Source: Xenorhabdus poinarii G6 (GTDB lineage Bacteria; Pseudomonadota; Gammaproteobacteria; Enterobacterales; Enterobacteriaceae). Taken from it: a DNA stretch of 64,000 nt. Position numbers and translations under genes: made by a program. This document shows, piece after piece, positions 15,938 to 28,182 of this stretch. Below the pieces are notes generated by a model. It did no database searches and had not been told where the DNA came from. It was given only the letters and a program-made list of their open reading frames with translations. The stretch spans positions 2,170,001 to 2,234,000 of the forward strand of contig NZ_FO704551.1 of NCBI RefSeq assembly GCF_000968175.1. Reading direction: 5' to 3'. How positions within the stretch are numbered: the first letter of the stretch is position 1; every line of letters begins with the position of its first letter.

Positions 15938-16519
15938 TTAATCCTCACTGATTCGGCTGCCTACGGCTCCCTGCTGATTTTTATATTTAGCATCCTGACG
16001 TCGGTTATAAGGCCGTTCAGCAGAACCTGAAAGCGGTTCAAAGCTTAATGCCCCTATCACCATGCCGGGACGTAAAGCCAATGGCAGTTTACCTGAATTG
16101 TAGAACTCCAAAACAATTTGCCCCTGCCAACCGGGATCAATTCGATGTGCAGTCACATGAACCATGAGGCCAAGACGTGCCAGAGATGAACGTCCATCCA
16201 ACCAGCCGACTAAATTATCAGGCAGTGTGACAGATTCCAGCGTTACCGCCAAAGCCAATTCCCCCGGATGAAGGAAAAATGCTTCGCCATCCTGCAACGT
16301 AATTTCATCGCTCATAACGCGGTCAAGTGCCGCATTGACTTCAGCCTTAGGGCCACTCAAATCAATATAGGCCGCAGTATAACCACGAAAAACGCGAAAC
16401 TGATTCCCCAGGCATACATCAGCCGTTGCCCCATTAATACGTTCAACAGGGGGACGCGGGGTAATGACCAGCTTACCTTCATCCAGCCATTTAATAATGT
16501 CACGGTCACAGAGTCGCAT
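15938..16519 (-). CDS. dcd: dCTP deaminase
   Basis: Dcd deaminates dCTP to dUTP, the main supply of dUMP for thymidylate synthesis in enterobacteria. The 193-residue sequence includes the [12 protein letters not shown] segment, the [24 protein letters not shown] nucleotide site and VLEFYNSG with the catalytic Glu. It is the standard length and begins [17 protein letters not shown]. It sits 48 bases after udk, probably co-transcribed. Confidence 0.97.
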   Translation of the reverse strand: MRLCDRDIIKWLDEGKLVITPRPPVERINGATADVCLGNQFRVFRGYTAAYIDLSGPKAEVNAALDRVMSDEITLQDGEAFFLHPGELALAVTLESVTLPDNLVGWLDGRSSLARLGLMVHVTAHRIDPGWQGQIVLEFYNSGKLPLALRPGMVIGALSFEPLSGSAERPYNRRQDAKYKNQQGAVGSRISED

Positions 16520-16567
16520 TATTTTCCTCTCAAATACGATGATACTGATAACTATCTGAATAACAGA

Positions 16568-17209
16568 TTATTCGTAAAATTGGCCAATCTTGGCTTTTAA
16601 GATATCAATGGCTACGCGGTTTTTCCCACCACGAGGAACAATAATATCGGCATATTGTTTTGATGGCTCGATGAATTGCAGGAACATCGGGCGTACCGTT
16701 TTTTTGTACTGTTCTATGACGGAATCTAGTGAACGTCCACGTTCATTCACATCGCGTTTAATGCGGCGCATCAAACAGATATCCAGTGGTGTATCGACAA
16801 AAATAGAGAAATCCAGTTCTTGACGTAAGCGCTTATCCGTTAATAGTAGAATACCTTCGAGGATAATAACTCTTTTTGGTTGAAAATGAATGGATTCGGG
16901 TTTGCGGGTGTGCTGAACGTAATCATACTGCGGCAATTCGATGGACTTTCCGGCTTTCAATGCCTGGAGATGCTCAAACAGCAAATTGTGATCCATTGAA
17001 CTTGGGTGATCATAGTTAACTTTATAACGTTCTTCCATCGGCGTATGGGTTTGATCTTTATAATAGCAATCTTCTGGAATAACACCGATATTGTGATCAC
17101 CAACCTGAGCCCGTAATTCTCGATAAAGCGTGTTGGCAATCATGCTTTTGCCTGAGGCAGAGGCGCCTGAAATACCGACAATTGTACACTTATGTGCTTC
17201 ATCAGCCAT
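16568..17209 (-). CDS. udk: Uridine/cytidine kinase
   Basis: Udk phosphorylates uridine and cytidine to UMP and CMP in pyrimidine salvage. The P-loop [11 protein letters not shown] is at about 13-23, with the PEDCYYKDQ and YDHPSSMDH substrate segments and [17 protein letters not shown] lid ([13 protein letters not shown]). The 213-residue length is standard. It is the likely first gene of a udk-dcd-asmA unit. Confidence 0.97.
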   Translation of the reverse strand: MADEAHKCTIVGISGASASGKSMIANTLYRELRAQVGDHNIGVIPEDCYYKDQTHTPMEERYKVNYDHPSSMDHNLLFEHLQALKAGKSIELPQYDYVQHTRKPESIHFQPKRVIILEGILLLTDKRLRQELDFSIFVDTPLDICLMRRIKRDVNERGRSLDSVIEQYKKTVRPMFLQFIEPSKQYADIIVPRGGKNRVAIDILKAKIGQFYE

Positions 17210-17547
17210 AATAGAAATAACCTGGTTAAAAAAGAAAAAAATAAAGTAGAAACATGGTATTCGTTAGTACCACGTTTGGCGGATTATAGGGAGTTAATGA
17301 CTTCTATTCCAGCGTAAACAAGATCAGACGCGTTTTTTTCAATACGTTTCGCATAAAAATGCTGCAATGTCACGCTTAGAAATAGAAAAATCATGTTTAA
17401 ACCACACCAATACGGGTTTCCTGCATCAAATAGCATAATTTTAGGTGCGGCTTCCAGCGTCAAACCAGAAGCCGCCGTTGATATCAACGAAGAAACCACA
17501 CTGAATTTGTTTTACATTGCTGCCCAATGTGGGCGTTATGACTCAAA
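17210..17547. other. Intergenic region between mrp and udk, no recognised gene
   Basis: About 340 bp without a supportable gene. Overlapping open frames of 70-80 codons exist on both strands, but none has a convincing ribosome-binding site or recognisable domain. It should hold the udk promoter near its left end (17215-17280), and the T-rich stretch 17328-17340 lies there; I see no clear hairpin. Confidence 0.4.
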
Positions 17548-18660
17548 TCAAACGGCGCGGAAAGCGATTTCCGTCGGGATCTTTTCGCCTCGCCAATACA
17601 TTTTCGCAGAAATATTGGCCGCAATATCACGGTAAATATCGGCAAATTCACTGTCACGCCGACAAATTACCGTGGGTTCTCCTCGATCAAGATCCTCACG
17701 TAATGAAATATGTAACGGTATTTTTCCCAATAACTGGCAATCGTATTTTTCTGCCAGTTTTTCCGCCCCACCCGTACCAAAAATGGGCTCATGATGACCA
17801 CAGTGGCGACAAATATGGGTGCTCATGTTTTCAATAATGCCCAACACCGGCACATTCACCTTCTGGAACATAACGATGCCTTTCATCGCATCAATCAGTG
17901 CAATGTCCTGGGGTGTTGTGATCACCAACGCCCCAGTCACCGGAATATTTTGGGACAACGTTAATTGAATATCACCTGTTCCTGGCGGCATATCTATCAC
18001 CAGATAATCCAGATCCGGCCACAGCGTATCCTGCAACATCTGCATCAAGGCCTTACTTGCCATCGGGCCACGCCATACCATCGCGTTATCATCCGTCACC
18101 AGATAACCAATGGAGTTCGTTGCCATGCCATGTACCATAATGGGCGCCATATGCTGACCATCAGGAGAAGTCGGACGCTCTTTGGCTGTACCAAGCATAC
18201 TGGGGATGGATGGACCATAAATATCGGCATCGAGAATTCCCACCCTTGCGCCCTCTTGTGCCAGTGCCAACGCCAGATTCACCGCGGTACTGGATTTTCC
18301 CACCCCGCCTTTTCCTGAACTGACAGCCAGAATATTGCGCACCCCATTAACGCCAGGTAAGTTATTGGCACGGCGCAATGTGCTGATATCGTGGCTTAAT
18401 CGCCATTCAATGGCCTTTGCTCCCGTTGCAGATAGCAGCGGTGGGGTTAGGTCTTTCTTCAATATTTCAAACGCACGTTTCCAGACAAACGGCATGGTGA
18501 ATTCAATATACAGTATCCCATCCAACATGGCGCAGTGGTGCAAGGCTTTCAGGGCGATCAGATCTTGCTCTAATGTCGGATGTTTAAACGTTGCGACTAT
18601 GTTCGCAACTTGTTCTTTCAGCAGGTCAGGATTGGTCTGCTCGGGGGATTGTGAGTTCAT
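17548..18660 (-). CDS. mrp: Iron-sulfur cluster carrier Mrp/ApbC
   Basis: Mrp is a ParA/MinD-type P-loop ATPase that carries and transfers Fe-S clusters. The 370-residue protein has an N-terminal MIP18-like domain (about 1-90), the deviant Walker A SSGKGGVGKSST at about 115, GILDADIYGPS, and the cluster-ligating CxxC in HICRHCGHHEP. It is divergent from metG, as in E. coli. Confidence 0.96.
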   Translation of the reverse strand: MNSQSPEQTNPDLLKEQVANIVATFKHPTLEQDLIALKALHHCAMLDGILYIEFTMPFVWKRAFEILKKDLTPPLLSATGAKAIEWRLSHDISTLRRANNLPGVNGVRNILAVSSGKGGVGKSSTAVNLALALAQEGARVGILDADIYGPSIPSMLGTAKERPTSPDGQHMAPIMVHGMATNSIGYLVTDDNAMVWRGPMASKALMQMLQDTLWPDLDYLVIDMPPGTGDIQLTLSQNIPVTGALVITTPQDIALIDAMKGIVMFQKVNVPVLGIIENMSTHICRHCGHHEPIFGTGGAEKLAEKYDCQLLGKIPLHISLREDLDRGEPTVICRRDSEFADIYRDIAANISAKMYWRGEKIPTEIAFRAV

Positions 18661-18839
18661 CCCGGCTCCTTTTACGTTATCTTTTTCAACCTAAAACTGT
18701 TTCGCCATCATAACAGAAGCCCACGGCTCGGATAAGGCAACAAGTAAAAGTGATGAAATCTCGCGTTACCCTAGCGGCAGCGCTCTTGATCAGGTAACAT
18801 CAAAAACCCTTTTAATTTTACGGAAGTCAGATCCTTACT

Positions 18840-20867
18840 ATGTCTCAAGTCGCGAACAAATTATTGGTGACCTGTGCGTTACCTTATGCTAACGGTCCCA
18901 TTCATCTCGGTCATATTCTGGAACACATTCAGGCTGATATTTGGGTTCGTTATCATCGAATGCGCGGCAAAGAGGTTCATTTTGTCTGTGCCGATGATGC
19001 CCACGGTACACCAATCATGCTGAAAGCCCAACAAAGCGGGGTCTCGCCAGAAGAAATGATTGCCAAGGTGAACCTAGAGCATCAGCAGGATTTTGCCGGA
19101 TTTGCCATTAGTTACGATAATTACCACTCTACGCACAGCGAAGAAAACAGCGCGCTGGCATCTGAAATTTATCAGAAGCTGAAACAGAACGGTTACATTA
19201 AAAACCGGACGATTTCTCAATTGTATGATCCAGAAAAAGGCATGTTCCTGCCAGACCGTTTCGTCAAAGGCACCTGCCCGAAATGTAAGGCAGAAGATCA
19301 ATATGGCGATAATTGTGAAGTTTGTGGAACCACCTATTCCCCAACAGAACTGGTGAATCCGCGCTCCGTCGTGTCTGGTGCAACACCACAACTGCGGGAT
19401 ACAAAACATTTTTTCTTCGATCTACCTGCTTTCAGCGATATGCTACAAAAATGGACACGTTCCGGCACGTTGCAAGAACAAGTCGCCAATAAAATGCAGG
19501 AGTGGTTCGAATCTGGTCTGCAACAGTGGGATATCACCCGTGATGCGCCTTATTTTGGTTTTGAAATTCCAGATGAACCGGGTAAATATTTTTACGTCTG
19601 GCTGGATGCCCCCATTGGCTATATGGGGTCATTCCAGAACCTGTGTGATAAACGTGGTGACCTGAGCTTCGATGAATTCTGGGCGAAAGATTCTAAAGCT
19701 GATCTCTATCATTTCATTGGTAAAGATATCGTTTATTTCCACAGCCTGTTCTGGCCAGCGATGCTGGAAGGAAGTCACTACCGTAAACCAACCAACTTAT
19801 TTGTCCACGGTTATATCACGGTGAATGGCACCAAGATGTCCAAATCCCGTGGCACCTTTATCAAGGCTGACACCTATCTGAAACACCTGGATGCAGATTG
19901 CCTGCGTTATTATTATGCGGCGAAACTCTCTTCTCGTATTGATGATATCGATCTGAATCTGGAAGATTTTGTTCAGCGTGTCAATAGCGATATTGTTAAC
20001 AAAGTGGTGAATCTGGCTTCACGCAACGCGGGCTTCATTAATAAGCGTTTTGATGGCAAACTGGCCGGGCAACTCGCTGATCCCGCGTTGTACCAGAAAT
20101 TTGTCGATGCAGCACAGGTTATCGCGGAAGACTTTACCAACCGTGAATTCGGCAAGGCTATTCGTGAAATGATGGCACTGGCCGATCTTGCCAACCGCTA
20201 CGTTGATGAACAAGCACCGTGGGTTGTGGCGAAACAAGAAGGCCGCGACGCGGATCTGCAGGCTATCTGCTCAATGGGCATTAACCTGTTCCGCGTATTG
20301 ATGACGTATCTGAAACCGGTCCTCCCTGGTCTGACTGCCCGAGCTGAAGCCTTCCTGAATACAGAACTGACTTGGGATGGCATTCAGCAACCGCTGTTGG
20401 ACCACAAAGTTTCACCATTCAAAGCACTGTTCAACCGTATTGAGATAGCGAAAATTGAAGCCATGATTGCCGACTCAAAAGAGAGCATCGAGCCACAAAA
20501 AACCGTGACAGGCCCATTGGCTGATGATCCTATTCAAGACACCATCGCATTTGATGATTTTGCTAAAGTTGACTTGCGGATCGCATTGATCAAACAGGCG
20601 GAGGTTGTGGAAGGTTCAGATAAGTTGCTGAAACTGACACTTGATCTGGGTGGTGAAGTTCGCCAAGTTTTCTCTGGGATCCGTGCCGCTTATCCTGATC
20701 CCAAGGCACTGGAAAATCGTCTGACCGTCATGGTTGCCAACCTTGCGCCACGCAAGATGCGTTTTGGTCTTTCCGAAGGGATGGTGATGGCAGCCGGTCC
20801 CGGTGGCAAAGATATTTTTCTGTTAAGCCCGGATAGCGGTGCGCAACCGGGTATGCAGGTTAAATAA
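18840..20867 (+). CDS. metG: Methionyl-tRNA synthetase
   Basis: MetG charges tRNA-Met with methionine. The 675-residue protein has the class I HIGH-type motif as HLGH in [15 protein letters not shown], a zinc knuckle (CPKC at about 145 and CEVC at about 158), and the KMSKS loop in [12 protein letters not shown]. The C-terminal 110 residues are the tRNA-binding/dimerisation domain ([14 protein letters not shown]). The length is standard. It is monocistronic with its own terminator. Confidence 0.97.
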   Translation: MSQVANKLLVTCALPYANGPIHLGHILEHIQADIWVRYHRMRGKEVHFVCADDAHGTPIMLKAQQSGVSPEEMIAKVNLEHQQDFAGFAISYDNYHSTHSEENSALASEIYQKLKQNGYIKNRTISQLYDPEKGMFLPDRFVKGTCPKCKAEDQYGDNCEVCGTTYSPTELVNPRSVVSGATPQLRDTKHFFFDLPAFSDMLQKWTRSGTLQEQVANKMQEWFESGLQQWDITRDAPYFGFEIPDEPGKYFYVWLDAPIGYMGSFQNLCDKRGDLSFDEFWAKDSKADLYHFIGKDIVYFHSLFWPAMLEGSHYRKPTNLFVHGYITVNGTKMSKSRGTFIKADTYLKHLDADCLRYYYAAKLSSRIDDIDLNLEDFVQRVNSDIVNKVVNLASRNAGFINKRFDGKLAGQLADPALYQKFVDAAQVIAEDFTNREFGKAIREMMALADLANRYVDEQAPWVVAKQEGRDADLQAICSMGINLFRVLMTYLKPVLPGLTARAEAFLNTELTWDGIQQPLLDHKVSPFKALFNRIEIAKIEAMIADSKESIEPQKTVTGPLADDPIQDTIAFDDFAKVDLRIALIKQAEVVEGSDKLLKLTLDLGGEVRQVFSGIRAAYPDPKALENRLTVMVANLAPRKMRFGLSEGMVMAAGPGGKDIFLLSPDSGAQPGMQVK

Positions 20868-20911
20868 CACCTGCACATATTCTAAAATATTTTTAATAAC
20901 TAATGAGATAA

Positions 20912-20943
20912 TAAAGCGGGTTTAGAAAAAACCCGCTTTTTAA
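20912..20943 (+). terminator. metG terminator
   Basis: AAAGCGGGTTT pairs with AAACCCGCTTT around a short A-rich loop at 20913-20938 and is followed by a T tract. Confidence 0.9.
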
Positions 20944-21013
20944 TGTGATGTATGGTAGATTCACAAGGTTAGTCGTATGATGAGATCCTCGTTATATTGA
21001 GGAATTATTGATT

Positions 21014-21511
21014 ATGTCTTTCCAAAATGTGCTGATGATAGGTTGGCAATACCTGCGCGCATTCGCGCTGCTCTATTTGTGCCTGATCGCGGGGAATATC
21101 ATTTCAGCACTACTTCCCTTTTCTCTCCCCGGCAGCATTATCGGCTTACTGCTCCTGTTTGCTTTACTCGCATTGCAAATCATCCCCTCACATTGGGTAA
21201 AACCCAGTTGTAGTCTGTTGATGAAAAACATGACACTACTCTTTTTACCCATCGGCGTAGGGATCATGGATTATTACCCACAACTTAGCCAACAGATGTT
21301 CCCCATTCTTCTTTCTTGCATCGTCAGTACCCTGATTGTCATGGTTGTCGTGGCTTACAGTTCCCACTATATTCATCGTGAACGCATCATTGTAGGCACT
21401 AAGATTGATACTAAAGAGCAAAAGCCTATCTCAACGCCCACAGCCCAATCACAACAACCATCACTGCAATCTCCGCCAACACAAAAACCGGAAGAGAAGA
21501 AAAAATGTTAA
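21014..21511 (+). CDS. yohJ: LrgA/CidA-like (holin-like) membrane protein YohJ with extended tail
   Basis: The first 125 residues form four hydrophobic spans with the UPF0299/LrgA signature LLPFSLPGSIIGLLLLFALL. In E. coli YohJ and YohK work as a pair, and the family has been linked to murein hydrolase control or small-molecule transport. The ATG at 21014 follows GAGGA; a TTG at 21008 is an alternative. About 40 extra residues rich in Gln, Pro, Ser and Thr (from roughly KEQKPISTPTAQ) extend beyond the usual C-terminus. It overlaps yohK by seven bases. Confidence 0.9.
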   Translation: MSFQNVLMIGWQYLRAFALLYLCLIAGNIISALLPFSLPGSIIGLLLLFALLALQIIPSHWVKPSCSLLMKNMTLLFLPIGVGIMDYYPQLSQQMFPILLSCIVSTLIVMVVVAYSSHYIHRERIIVGTKIDTKEQKPISTPTAQSQQPSLQSPPTQKPEEKKKC

Positions 21512-22200
21512 GCTCTATTTGGTGGTCACTACCATTAACGCTGATTGTTTTTTACTTTGCTAAAAAATTGTCAGTGCGACTCAAACTGCCTGTATTTAAT
21601 CCCTTATTAATATCAATGACAGTGATTATTCCTCTGCTGCTGGTCACCCACACACCTTATCAACACTATTTTGCCGGCAGCCGGATACTGAATGATTTAT
21701 TGCAACCTGCCGTTGTTGCGTTAGCTTTTCCGCTGTATGAACAGCTACATCAAATCCGAGCCCAGTGGAAGTCCATTATCAGCATCTGTTTTATTGGCAG
21801 TGTTGTCGCAATGATCACGGGAACCGCGATTGCATTATGGGCAGGTGCAACACCTGAAATTGCGGCATCCGTACTCCCCAAATCGGTCACGACGCCTATT
21901 GCCATGGCGGTGGCCGATTCCATTGGTGGCATCCCTGCTATCAGCGCAGCCTGTGTCATTACCGTCGGTATCTTAGGCGCTATATTTGGTCATAATCTAT
22001 TTAACGTTCTAAAAATAAAAACTCGGGCTTCACGAGGATTAGCAATGGGCAGCGCATCCCATGCGGTAGGAACTGCCCGGTGTGCGGAAATGGATCATAT
22101 TGAAGGTGCATACAGCTCGTTGGCCTTAATGACCTGCGGCATTATTACCTCTTTGATTGCCCCTTTTCTATTCCCGATATTGCTGCTCCTGTTTGGTTAA
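21505..22200 (+). CDS. yohK: LrgB-family membrane protein YohK
   Basis: This 231-residue protein, the E. coli length, is a multi-spanning LrgB family member with LNDLLQPAVVALAFPLYEQL, LPKSVTTPIAMAVADSIGGIPA and ARGLAMGSASHAVGTARCAEMD, all family signatures. It is translationally coupled to yohJ. Related proteins in plants transport glycolate; the bacterial substrate is not settled. Confidence 0.93.
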   Translation: MLSSIWWSLPLTLIVFYFAKKLSVRLKLPVFNPLLISMTVIIPLLLVTHTPYQHYFAGSRILNDLLQPAVVALAFPLYEQLHQIRAQWKSIISICFIGSVVAMITGTAIALWAGATPEIAASVLPKSVTTPIAMAVADSIGGIPAISAACVITVGILGAIFGHNLFNVLKIKTRASRGLAMGSASHAVGTARCAEMDHIEGAYSSLALMTCGIITSLIAPFLFPILLLLFG

Positions 22201-22428
22201 TTCTTCTATTAATAATCCCATTTGGCAACACACTGCAGAACAGAAGAATATGTCAGTAGATGCCACATCATAATGTGATATCTACTGACATAAATGAGGT
22301 ATCCAAAAGATAAATAGTGCCGAAAATTCATCCTGTTGCACAAATTTCATGAATTCTATGGCCCTTATCACATTACAAAGCTGAACAGACATCCTAGAAT
22401 GACCTTCAATTAATTTGGAGATCATTCT

Positions 22429-23313
22429 ATGCAAGCTCGTTTCCAAGCCATGTGGTCAGAAATCACACCGAAACTTCAGGACGCTCTATTCCCTTACATT
22501 AGCGACGATGACTTTCCCGCCATGCTGACGGCAGAGCAAGTGGAATTAATCAAGCAGATGAGTGGATTTGATGATCAGGCGCTGGCATTTGCTCTGTTGC
22601 CGCTGGCGGCGGCCTGCGCCCTTGCTCCCATTTCCCAGTTCTTTGTTGGTGCTATTGCACGAGGGGAAAGTGGCAATCTTTATTTCGGTGCCAATATGGA
22701 ATTCACGGGAGTTCCATTGCAGCAAACCGTTCATGCCGAGCAATCAGCCATTACACATGCCTGGTTACGTGGAGAGAAAAAGCTCGTTTCCATAACGATC
22801 AACTATTCCCCTTGCGGCCATTGCCGACAATTTATGAACGAATTAAATAGTGGCACACAATTGGAGGTTTATCTCCCTAACCGTCCGCGATTAACCCTGG
22901 CGGACTATCTACCGGGATCTTTTGGCCCACAAGATCTCACCGATACGCCATTGTTGCTGGATACCGTTCATCATGACCACCAGCTGACAACGCATGACCA
23001 ATTGATACAAGCTGCCCTGAATGCGGCAAACCGTAGCCATGCACCTTATAGCCAAGCTCACTCAGGTATTGCCCTGCTGGATAAGGAAGATCGGATTTAT
23101 ACTGGCCGTTATGCGGAAAATGCCGCCTTCAATCCCAGTTTGCCGCCATTACAGGCGGCATTAATACTGATGAATATGGCAGGCAGCCATTGCCAATCCA
23201 TCAAACGAGCTGTATTGGTGGAAGGTGAACGTAACCGTTTATCACAATGGAACGCAACAGAATCGACATTAATGGCTCTCGGCTGTACCGATATCGAGAG
23301 GCATACATTTTAA
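22429..23313 (+). CDS. cdd: Cytidine deaminase
   Basis: Cdd deaminates cytidine and deoxycytidine to uridine forms. The 294-residue protein is the dimeric enterobacterial form: the catalytic HAE motif occurs in [14 protein letters not shown], with zinc cysteines in [10 protein letters not shown], followed by a degenerate second deaminase repeat in the C-terminal half. In E. coli the gene is controlled by CRP and CytR; TTATCACATT near 22366 resembles a CRP half-site, but this is weak evidence. Downstream gene order cdd, maeA, sanA partly preserves the E. coli cdd-sanA neighbourhood. Confidence 0.96.
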   Translation: MQARFQAMWSEITPKLQDALFPYISDDDFPAMLTAEQVELIKQMSGFDDQALAFALLPLAAACALAPISQFFVGAIARGESGNLYFGANMEFTGVPLQQTVHAEQSAITHAWLRGEKKLVSITINYSPCGHCRQFMNELNSGTQLEVYLPNRPRLTLADYLPGSFGPQDLTDTPLLLDTVHHDHQLTTHDQLIQAALNAANRSHAPYSQAHSGIALLDKEDRIYTGRYAENAAFNPSLPPLQAALILMNMAGSHCQSIKRAVLVEGERNRLSQWNATESTLMALGCTDIERHTF

Positions 23314-23552
23314 AGACCGATATCTTAAATAGAGAAAGAGATAACTTAACAAAATGGCCATGTCTCCCTCAATACGGTTCAGGAGACGGAGAGTGAAAAC
23401 ACTCAATAACATTTCATTAGCCAATTCTGTCTGTTATCTCTCATTTTTACTCATGATAATCATATTTAAGTAACATTTACTGTACTTATTTTCTTTATCT
23501 TCTTAGGATCGGTAGCCGATTTTGTTATTGATAAGTTCAAAGAGTAAGCATC

Positions 23553-25250
23553 ATGGAACTGGAACACGAAAATAAACGTCCTCTCTATATTCCCTACGCA
23601 GGCCCGATTTTGTTGGAATTTCCTCTGTTGAATAAAGGCAGCGCCTTCACAGAAGAAGAACGTAGCCATTTTAACTTGCATGGATTATTACCACAGACCG
23701 TTGAAACAATAGAAGAACAGGCCGAACGTGCCTATCGCCAGTATTGCGATTTTAAAAAGGATGCCGATAAACACATTTATTTAAGGAATATTCAGGACAC
23801 CAACGAAACGCTGTTTTATCGTCTCCTTGACGCCCACCTCAGTGAAATGATGCCCATTATCTACACACCAACCGTTGGTGAAGCATGTGAACATTTTTCT
23901 GACATTTACCGCCGAGCCCGTGGTCTGTTTATCTCCTACCCAAACAGAGCTTACATTGATGACATGCTGCAAAACGCAACCAAACAAAATGTCAAAGTTA
24001 TCGTTGTAACCGATGGTGAGCGTATTCTTGGCCTGGGTGATCAGGGAATCGGAGGGATGGGAATTCCTATCGGTAAGTTGTCACTGTATACCTCTTGTGG
24101 TGGGATCAGCCCGGCTTACACGCTGCCTGTGGTTCTGGATGTCGGCACCAATAACCCACAACGTTTAAACGATCCGCTTTACATGGGCTGGCGCCATCCA
24201 CGCATCACGGGAAAAGAATACGATGAATTTGTGGATGAATTTATCCAGGCGGTGAAGCGCCGCTGGCCTAATGTTCTGCTGCAATTTGAAGATTTTGCCC
24301 AAAACAATGCCATGCCGCTGTTGACCCGCTATCGCGATGAACTGTGTTGCTTCAATGATGACATTCAGGGCACCGCCTCCGTTGCCCTCGGCAGTTTGAT
24401 TGCCGCCAGCCGAGCTGCCGGCCGTCAATTGAAAGATCAAACTGTGACCTTCCTGGGTGCCGGCTCCGCCGGTTGTGGTATTGCAGAACAGATCATTGCC
24501 CAGATGAAGTCTGAAGGATTGAGTGATGAGCAAGCACGCGCCCGCGTATTCATGGTTGACCGCTTTGGTCTGCTGACTGACAAGCAACCAAACTTACTGG
24601 ATTTCCAAAGTGCATTGGTACAGAAGAGTTCAGCCTTGCAATCATGGGATGTTACCAATGATTCACTCTCATTGATGGATGTGGTGCGTAACGCCAAGCC
24701 TACTGTTTTAATTGGTGTGTCTGGTCAGTCCGGTCTGTTCACTGAAGAGATCATCCGCGAAATGCATCAACATTGTGAACGTCCAATCGTGATGCCTTTA
24801 TCCAACCCGACATCACGTGTGGAAGCTCGCCCGGAAGATATTATCAAATGGACGGAGGGTAAAGCGCTGGTGGCGACAGGAAGCCCCTTCGCCCCTGTAA
24901 AATACAATGGTCAGGAATACCCGATTGCACAGTGTAACAACGCTTATATCTTCCCGGGGATCGGGTTAGGCGTTATCGCTGCCGGTGCTAAACGGGTCAC
25001 AGAGGATATGTTAATGGCGGCCAGCCGTACACTGGCAGATTGTTCACCTCTGGCTCAAACTGGCTCTGGCCCATTGTTGCCATTAATTGATGATATCCAG
25101 GATGTTTCCCGCAGCATTGCCAAAGAAGTCGCGAAAAAAGCGCAAATTCAAGGTGTCGCGATTGTTACATCGGAAGATGCCTTGGATGAAGCGATTGAAC
25201 GCAATTTCTGGAAACCAGAATATCGCGTCTATAAACGAACTTCATTCTGA
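23553..25250 (+). CDS. maeA: NAD-dependent malic enzyme
   Basis: MaeA oxidatively decarboxylates malate to pyruvate with NAD. The 565-residue protein has the malic enzyme signature [22 protein letters not shown], the YTPTVGEAC segment with the catalytic Tyr, FEDFAQNNA and the NAD-binding [15 protein letters not shown]. Length equals the E. coli enzyme (SfcA). It appears monocistronic. Confidence 0.97.
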   Translation: MELEHENKRPLYIPYAGPILLEFPLLNKGSAFTEEERSHFNLHGLLPQTVETIEEQAERAYRQYCDFKKDADKHIYLRNIQDTNETLFYRLLDAHLSEMMPIIYTPTVGEACEHFSDIYRRARGLFISYPNRAYIDDMLQNATKQNVKVIVVTDGERILGLGDQGIGGMGIPIGKLSLYTSCGGISPAYTLPVVLDVGTNNPQRLNDPLYMGWRHPRITGKEYDEFVDEFIQAVKRRWPNVLLQFEDFAQNNAMPLLTRYRDELCCFNDDIQGTASVALGSLIAASRAAGRQLKDQTVTFLGAGSAGCGIAEQIIAQMKSEGLSDEQARARVFMVDRFGLLTDKQPNLLDFQSALVQKSSALQSWDVTNDSLSLMDVVRNAKPTVLIGVSGQSGLFTEEIIREMHQHCERPIVMPLSNPTSRVEARPEDIIKWTEGKALVATGSPFAPVKYNGQEYPIAQCNNAYIFPGIGLGVIAAGAKRVTEDMLMAASRTLADCSPLAQTGSGPLLPLIDDIQDVSRSIAKEVAKKAQIQGVAIVTSEDALDEAIERNFWKPEYRVYKRTSF

Positions 25251-25264
25251 TCCTATTTGTCATT

Positions 25265-25289
25265 ATCCTGCCAATAATATTGGCAGGAT
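25265..25289. repeat. Perfect 11-bp inverted repeat after maeA
   Basis: ATCCTGCCAAT and ATTGGCAGGAT flank a three-base loop 14 bases after the maeA stop. There is no T tract, so it may be a weak terminator or an RNA 3'-end stabiliser. Confidence 0.6.
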
Positions 25290-25492
25290 GATCCCTTGAT
25301 GCTCGAGGATTATTATCCTCTCACTGTATATGGGCGGATAATGACATCTAGAAAAACGAGAGAGATATATTAATTAAAAATAACCCACAATTCTAAATAG
25401 AATAAAATTCGCGATAAGAGCATTCATTGAACACTTGCTTCGCTATTTCAAGTCAAGTAGCCTTGAAAGCATTTGTTCATCCACACAGTTAA

Positions 25493-26248
<756 letters not shown>

Positions 26249-26262
26249 TGTTTTAACGTTTT

Positions 26263-26299
26263 TTCAAGTTGCAGTTCACCGATAAAACTGCAACTTGAA
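26263..26299. repeat. Perfect 14-bp inverted repeat between sanA and yeiB
   Basis: TTCAAGTTGCAGTT (26263-26276) and AACTGCAACTTGAA (26286-26299) form a perfect stem with a nine-base loop between convergent genes. No U tract follows on either strand, so termination is only one possibility; a dispersed palindromic repeat is another. Confidence 0.65.
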
Positions 26300-26322
26300 G
26301 CGGATGAATGCAGAGCAATAGA

Positions 26323-27468
26323 CTAAAGCTTATTGGCCAATTGTGCGGTTAAGTGACGCCAGAGCTTTTCCATTGGCCCATGAGAGTAACGCTTCAACCA
26401 CCAACAGGCAAACCCGATATTCAATGCCCAAATAAAAGGAATAAATGCCATTAACTCTAAGCGGTTAAATTGCTCAAATAACTCAAGGTGATAAAAAATA
26501 GTGGTACAGACCAACGTTTGCAACAAATAGCTGCTCAGTGCCATTTTTCCCACCTGCCGAAGCCAAAATGTCACTCTCCAACACGAAATGACTGACCAAA
26601 ACCCATAAATCAATGCGATATAAGCCAGCCCAAATAATGGCGTCGCCAATTCAGGCATGATATCGCTGATACTCAACCAGATAGAATAATTGCCGAGATC
26701 TAAATAGCGTGTCGATAAGGTCATCGCCTGCATCACTATACCAATGGGAATAAAACATAACGCTACCAGGCGGTAATGCCGATCACTGAATGTCCCTTTC
26801 AACCAACCGTTACGTACTAACATTGCCCCACAAAGCATAGTTCCCATGATTTGCCAGCCATATTGCACGATGACCATCATGATCATAATGCTCATTTCCC
26901 GAATTCGGTACTCTATCGCCAACCATCCACCGTGTGTTTTCCAATAAGTTTCCTGAAAAATATTTTCCGGTGTCGCCTGAAACTGCCAGAATGCATTACC
27001 ATCCCCGGTAAAAGTGATCAACAGATACAAGAGGTAAAGCATCATAACGCCGAACAAATAGAAAGTCAGCGCGGTACTCAATAATGTCTGGCGAGTCTTA
27101 ACAAAATGCCATGCCAACATAGCAGCAATGCTATACGACAACAAAATATCGCCATCCCATAGCAAGACACCGTGCAATAACCCCATAACAGCCAGAACAA
27201 GTAATCTGGCAATATCCTTATCACGCCCATTCTGCCGGAGCAATTCAAGTGAAGCGCCAAACAATAACGCCAGGATGAATCGAAATTTCCCCGCCGCAAA
27301 TGTATTTAAAACAGACCATATCACCACATCAGAAGATGAGACTGAATCTTTGTAAAACGGGTTGATATCGGCTGTCGATAACAGGGCAAAGCCGGAAATA
27401 TTCAACAATAATATTCCCAAAATCGCAAAGCCACGTACACTATCAATTATCTCAATTCGCTTACTCAT
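26323..27468 (-). CDS. yeiB: YeiB-like DUF418 inner-membrane protein
   Basis: This polytopic protein has the DUF418 hallmarks IDSVRGFAILGILLLNIS near the N-terminus, LLFGASLELL, and the C-terminal MALSSYLLQTLVCTTIFYH. Function is unknown in the family. I place the start at the ATG at 27468 (MSKRIEIIDSVRG, 381 residues), which matches the E. coli N-terminus; an ATG at 27492 would add eight residues and has no ribosome-binding site. It lies directly downstream of folE (about 45 bases), the E. coli order folE-yeiB. Confidence 0.9.
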   Translation of the reverse strand: MSKRIEIIDSVRGFAILGILLLNISGFALLSTADINPFYKDSVSSSDVVIWSVLNTFAAGKFRFILALLFGASLELLRQNGRDKDIARLLVLAVMGLLHGVLLWDGDILLSYSIAAMLAWHFVKTRQTLLSTALTFYLFGVMMLYLLYLLITFTGDGNAFWQFQATPENIFQETYWKTHGGWLAIEYRIREMSIMIMMVIVQYGWQIMGTMLCGAMLVRNGWLKGTFSDRHYRLVALCFIPIGIVMQAMTLSTRYLDLGNYSIWLSISDIMPELATPLFGLAYIALIYGFWSVISCWRVTFWLRQVGKMALSSYLLQTLVCTTIFYHLELFEQFNRLELMAFIPFIWALNIGFACWWLKRYSHGPMEKLWRHLTAQLANKL

Positions 27469-27513
27469 TACCTCATTTAAACCACATTCCATAGCAATAG
27501 AAACAGCAATTCG

Positions 27514-28182
27514 TCATGACAAATGCAGGTGACGCACCGCACGCAAGAATTCCTGTCGGGTATTTTGGCTGGTTTTAAATAATCCGCCCAGGGAGGTGGT
27601 GGTGGTGGTACTGGTCGCATCACGAATACCACGCGCTTTCACACAGTAATGGATAGCATCAATGGAAACGGCAACATTATTTGTGCCAAGCAGGGTTTGT
27701 AATGCAATCAGGATTTGCTGTGTCAAACGTTCCTGTACTTGTGGGCGCTGAGCAAAAAACTGGACAATGCGATTAATCTTCGACAAACCAATCACTTTAT
27801 CCTTAGGGATATAAGCAACCGTCGCCTTACCATCGATAGTGACAAAATGGTGTTCACACGTGCTGGTCATCGTAATGTCACGCACTGTGACCATTTCATC
27901 CACTTTCATTTTATTTTCTATCAACGTAATTTTAGGAAAATTGTTATAGTCTAACCCTGAAAATATCTCATCTACATACATTTTTGCGATACGGTTTGGT
28001 GTATCTGCCAAACTGTCATCACTTAAATCAAGATTTAACAGTTTCATAATTTCTGTCATGTGTTCCTCAATGCGTACTTTGCGGATTTCAGGTTCCAACG
28101 TTTGTTCACGCAATGGGGTTTCCAGGCCACGGGCTATCAGTGCCGAATGTACCAATTCGGCTTCTGTACTTAAGGATGACAT
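27514..28182 (-). CDS. folE: GTP cyclohydrolase I
   Basis: FolE converts GTP to dihydroneopterin triphosphate, the first step of folate synthesis. The 222-residue protein has the zinc-binding Cys/His in [13 protein letters not shown] and the Cys in [12 protein letters not shown], plus [20 protein letters not shown]. The ATG at 28182 follows GGAG at a good distance; an upstream TTG would overlap that site. It probably heads a folE-yeiB transcript. Confidence 0.97.
   Translation of the reverse strand: MSSLSTEAELVHSALIARGLETPLREQTLEPEIRKVRIEEHMTEIMKLLNLDLSDDSLADTPNRIAKMYVDEIFSGLDYNNFPKITLIENKMKVDEMVTVRDITMTSTCEHHFVTIDGKATVAYIPKDKVIGLSKINRIVQFFAQRPQVQERLTQQILIALQTLLGTNNVAVSIDAIHYCVKARGIRDATSTTTTTSLGGLFKTSQNTRQEFLRAVRHLHLS

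Noticed and set aside
17284..17635. Small genes on either strand between udk and mrp
   Set aside because: The frames overlap each other and mrp, have no ribosome-binding site and no recognisable sequence.
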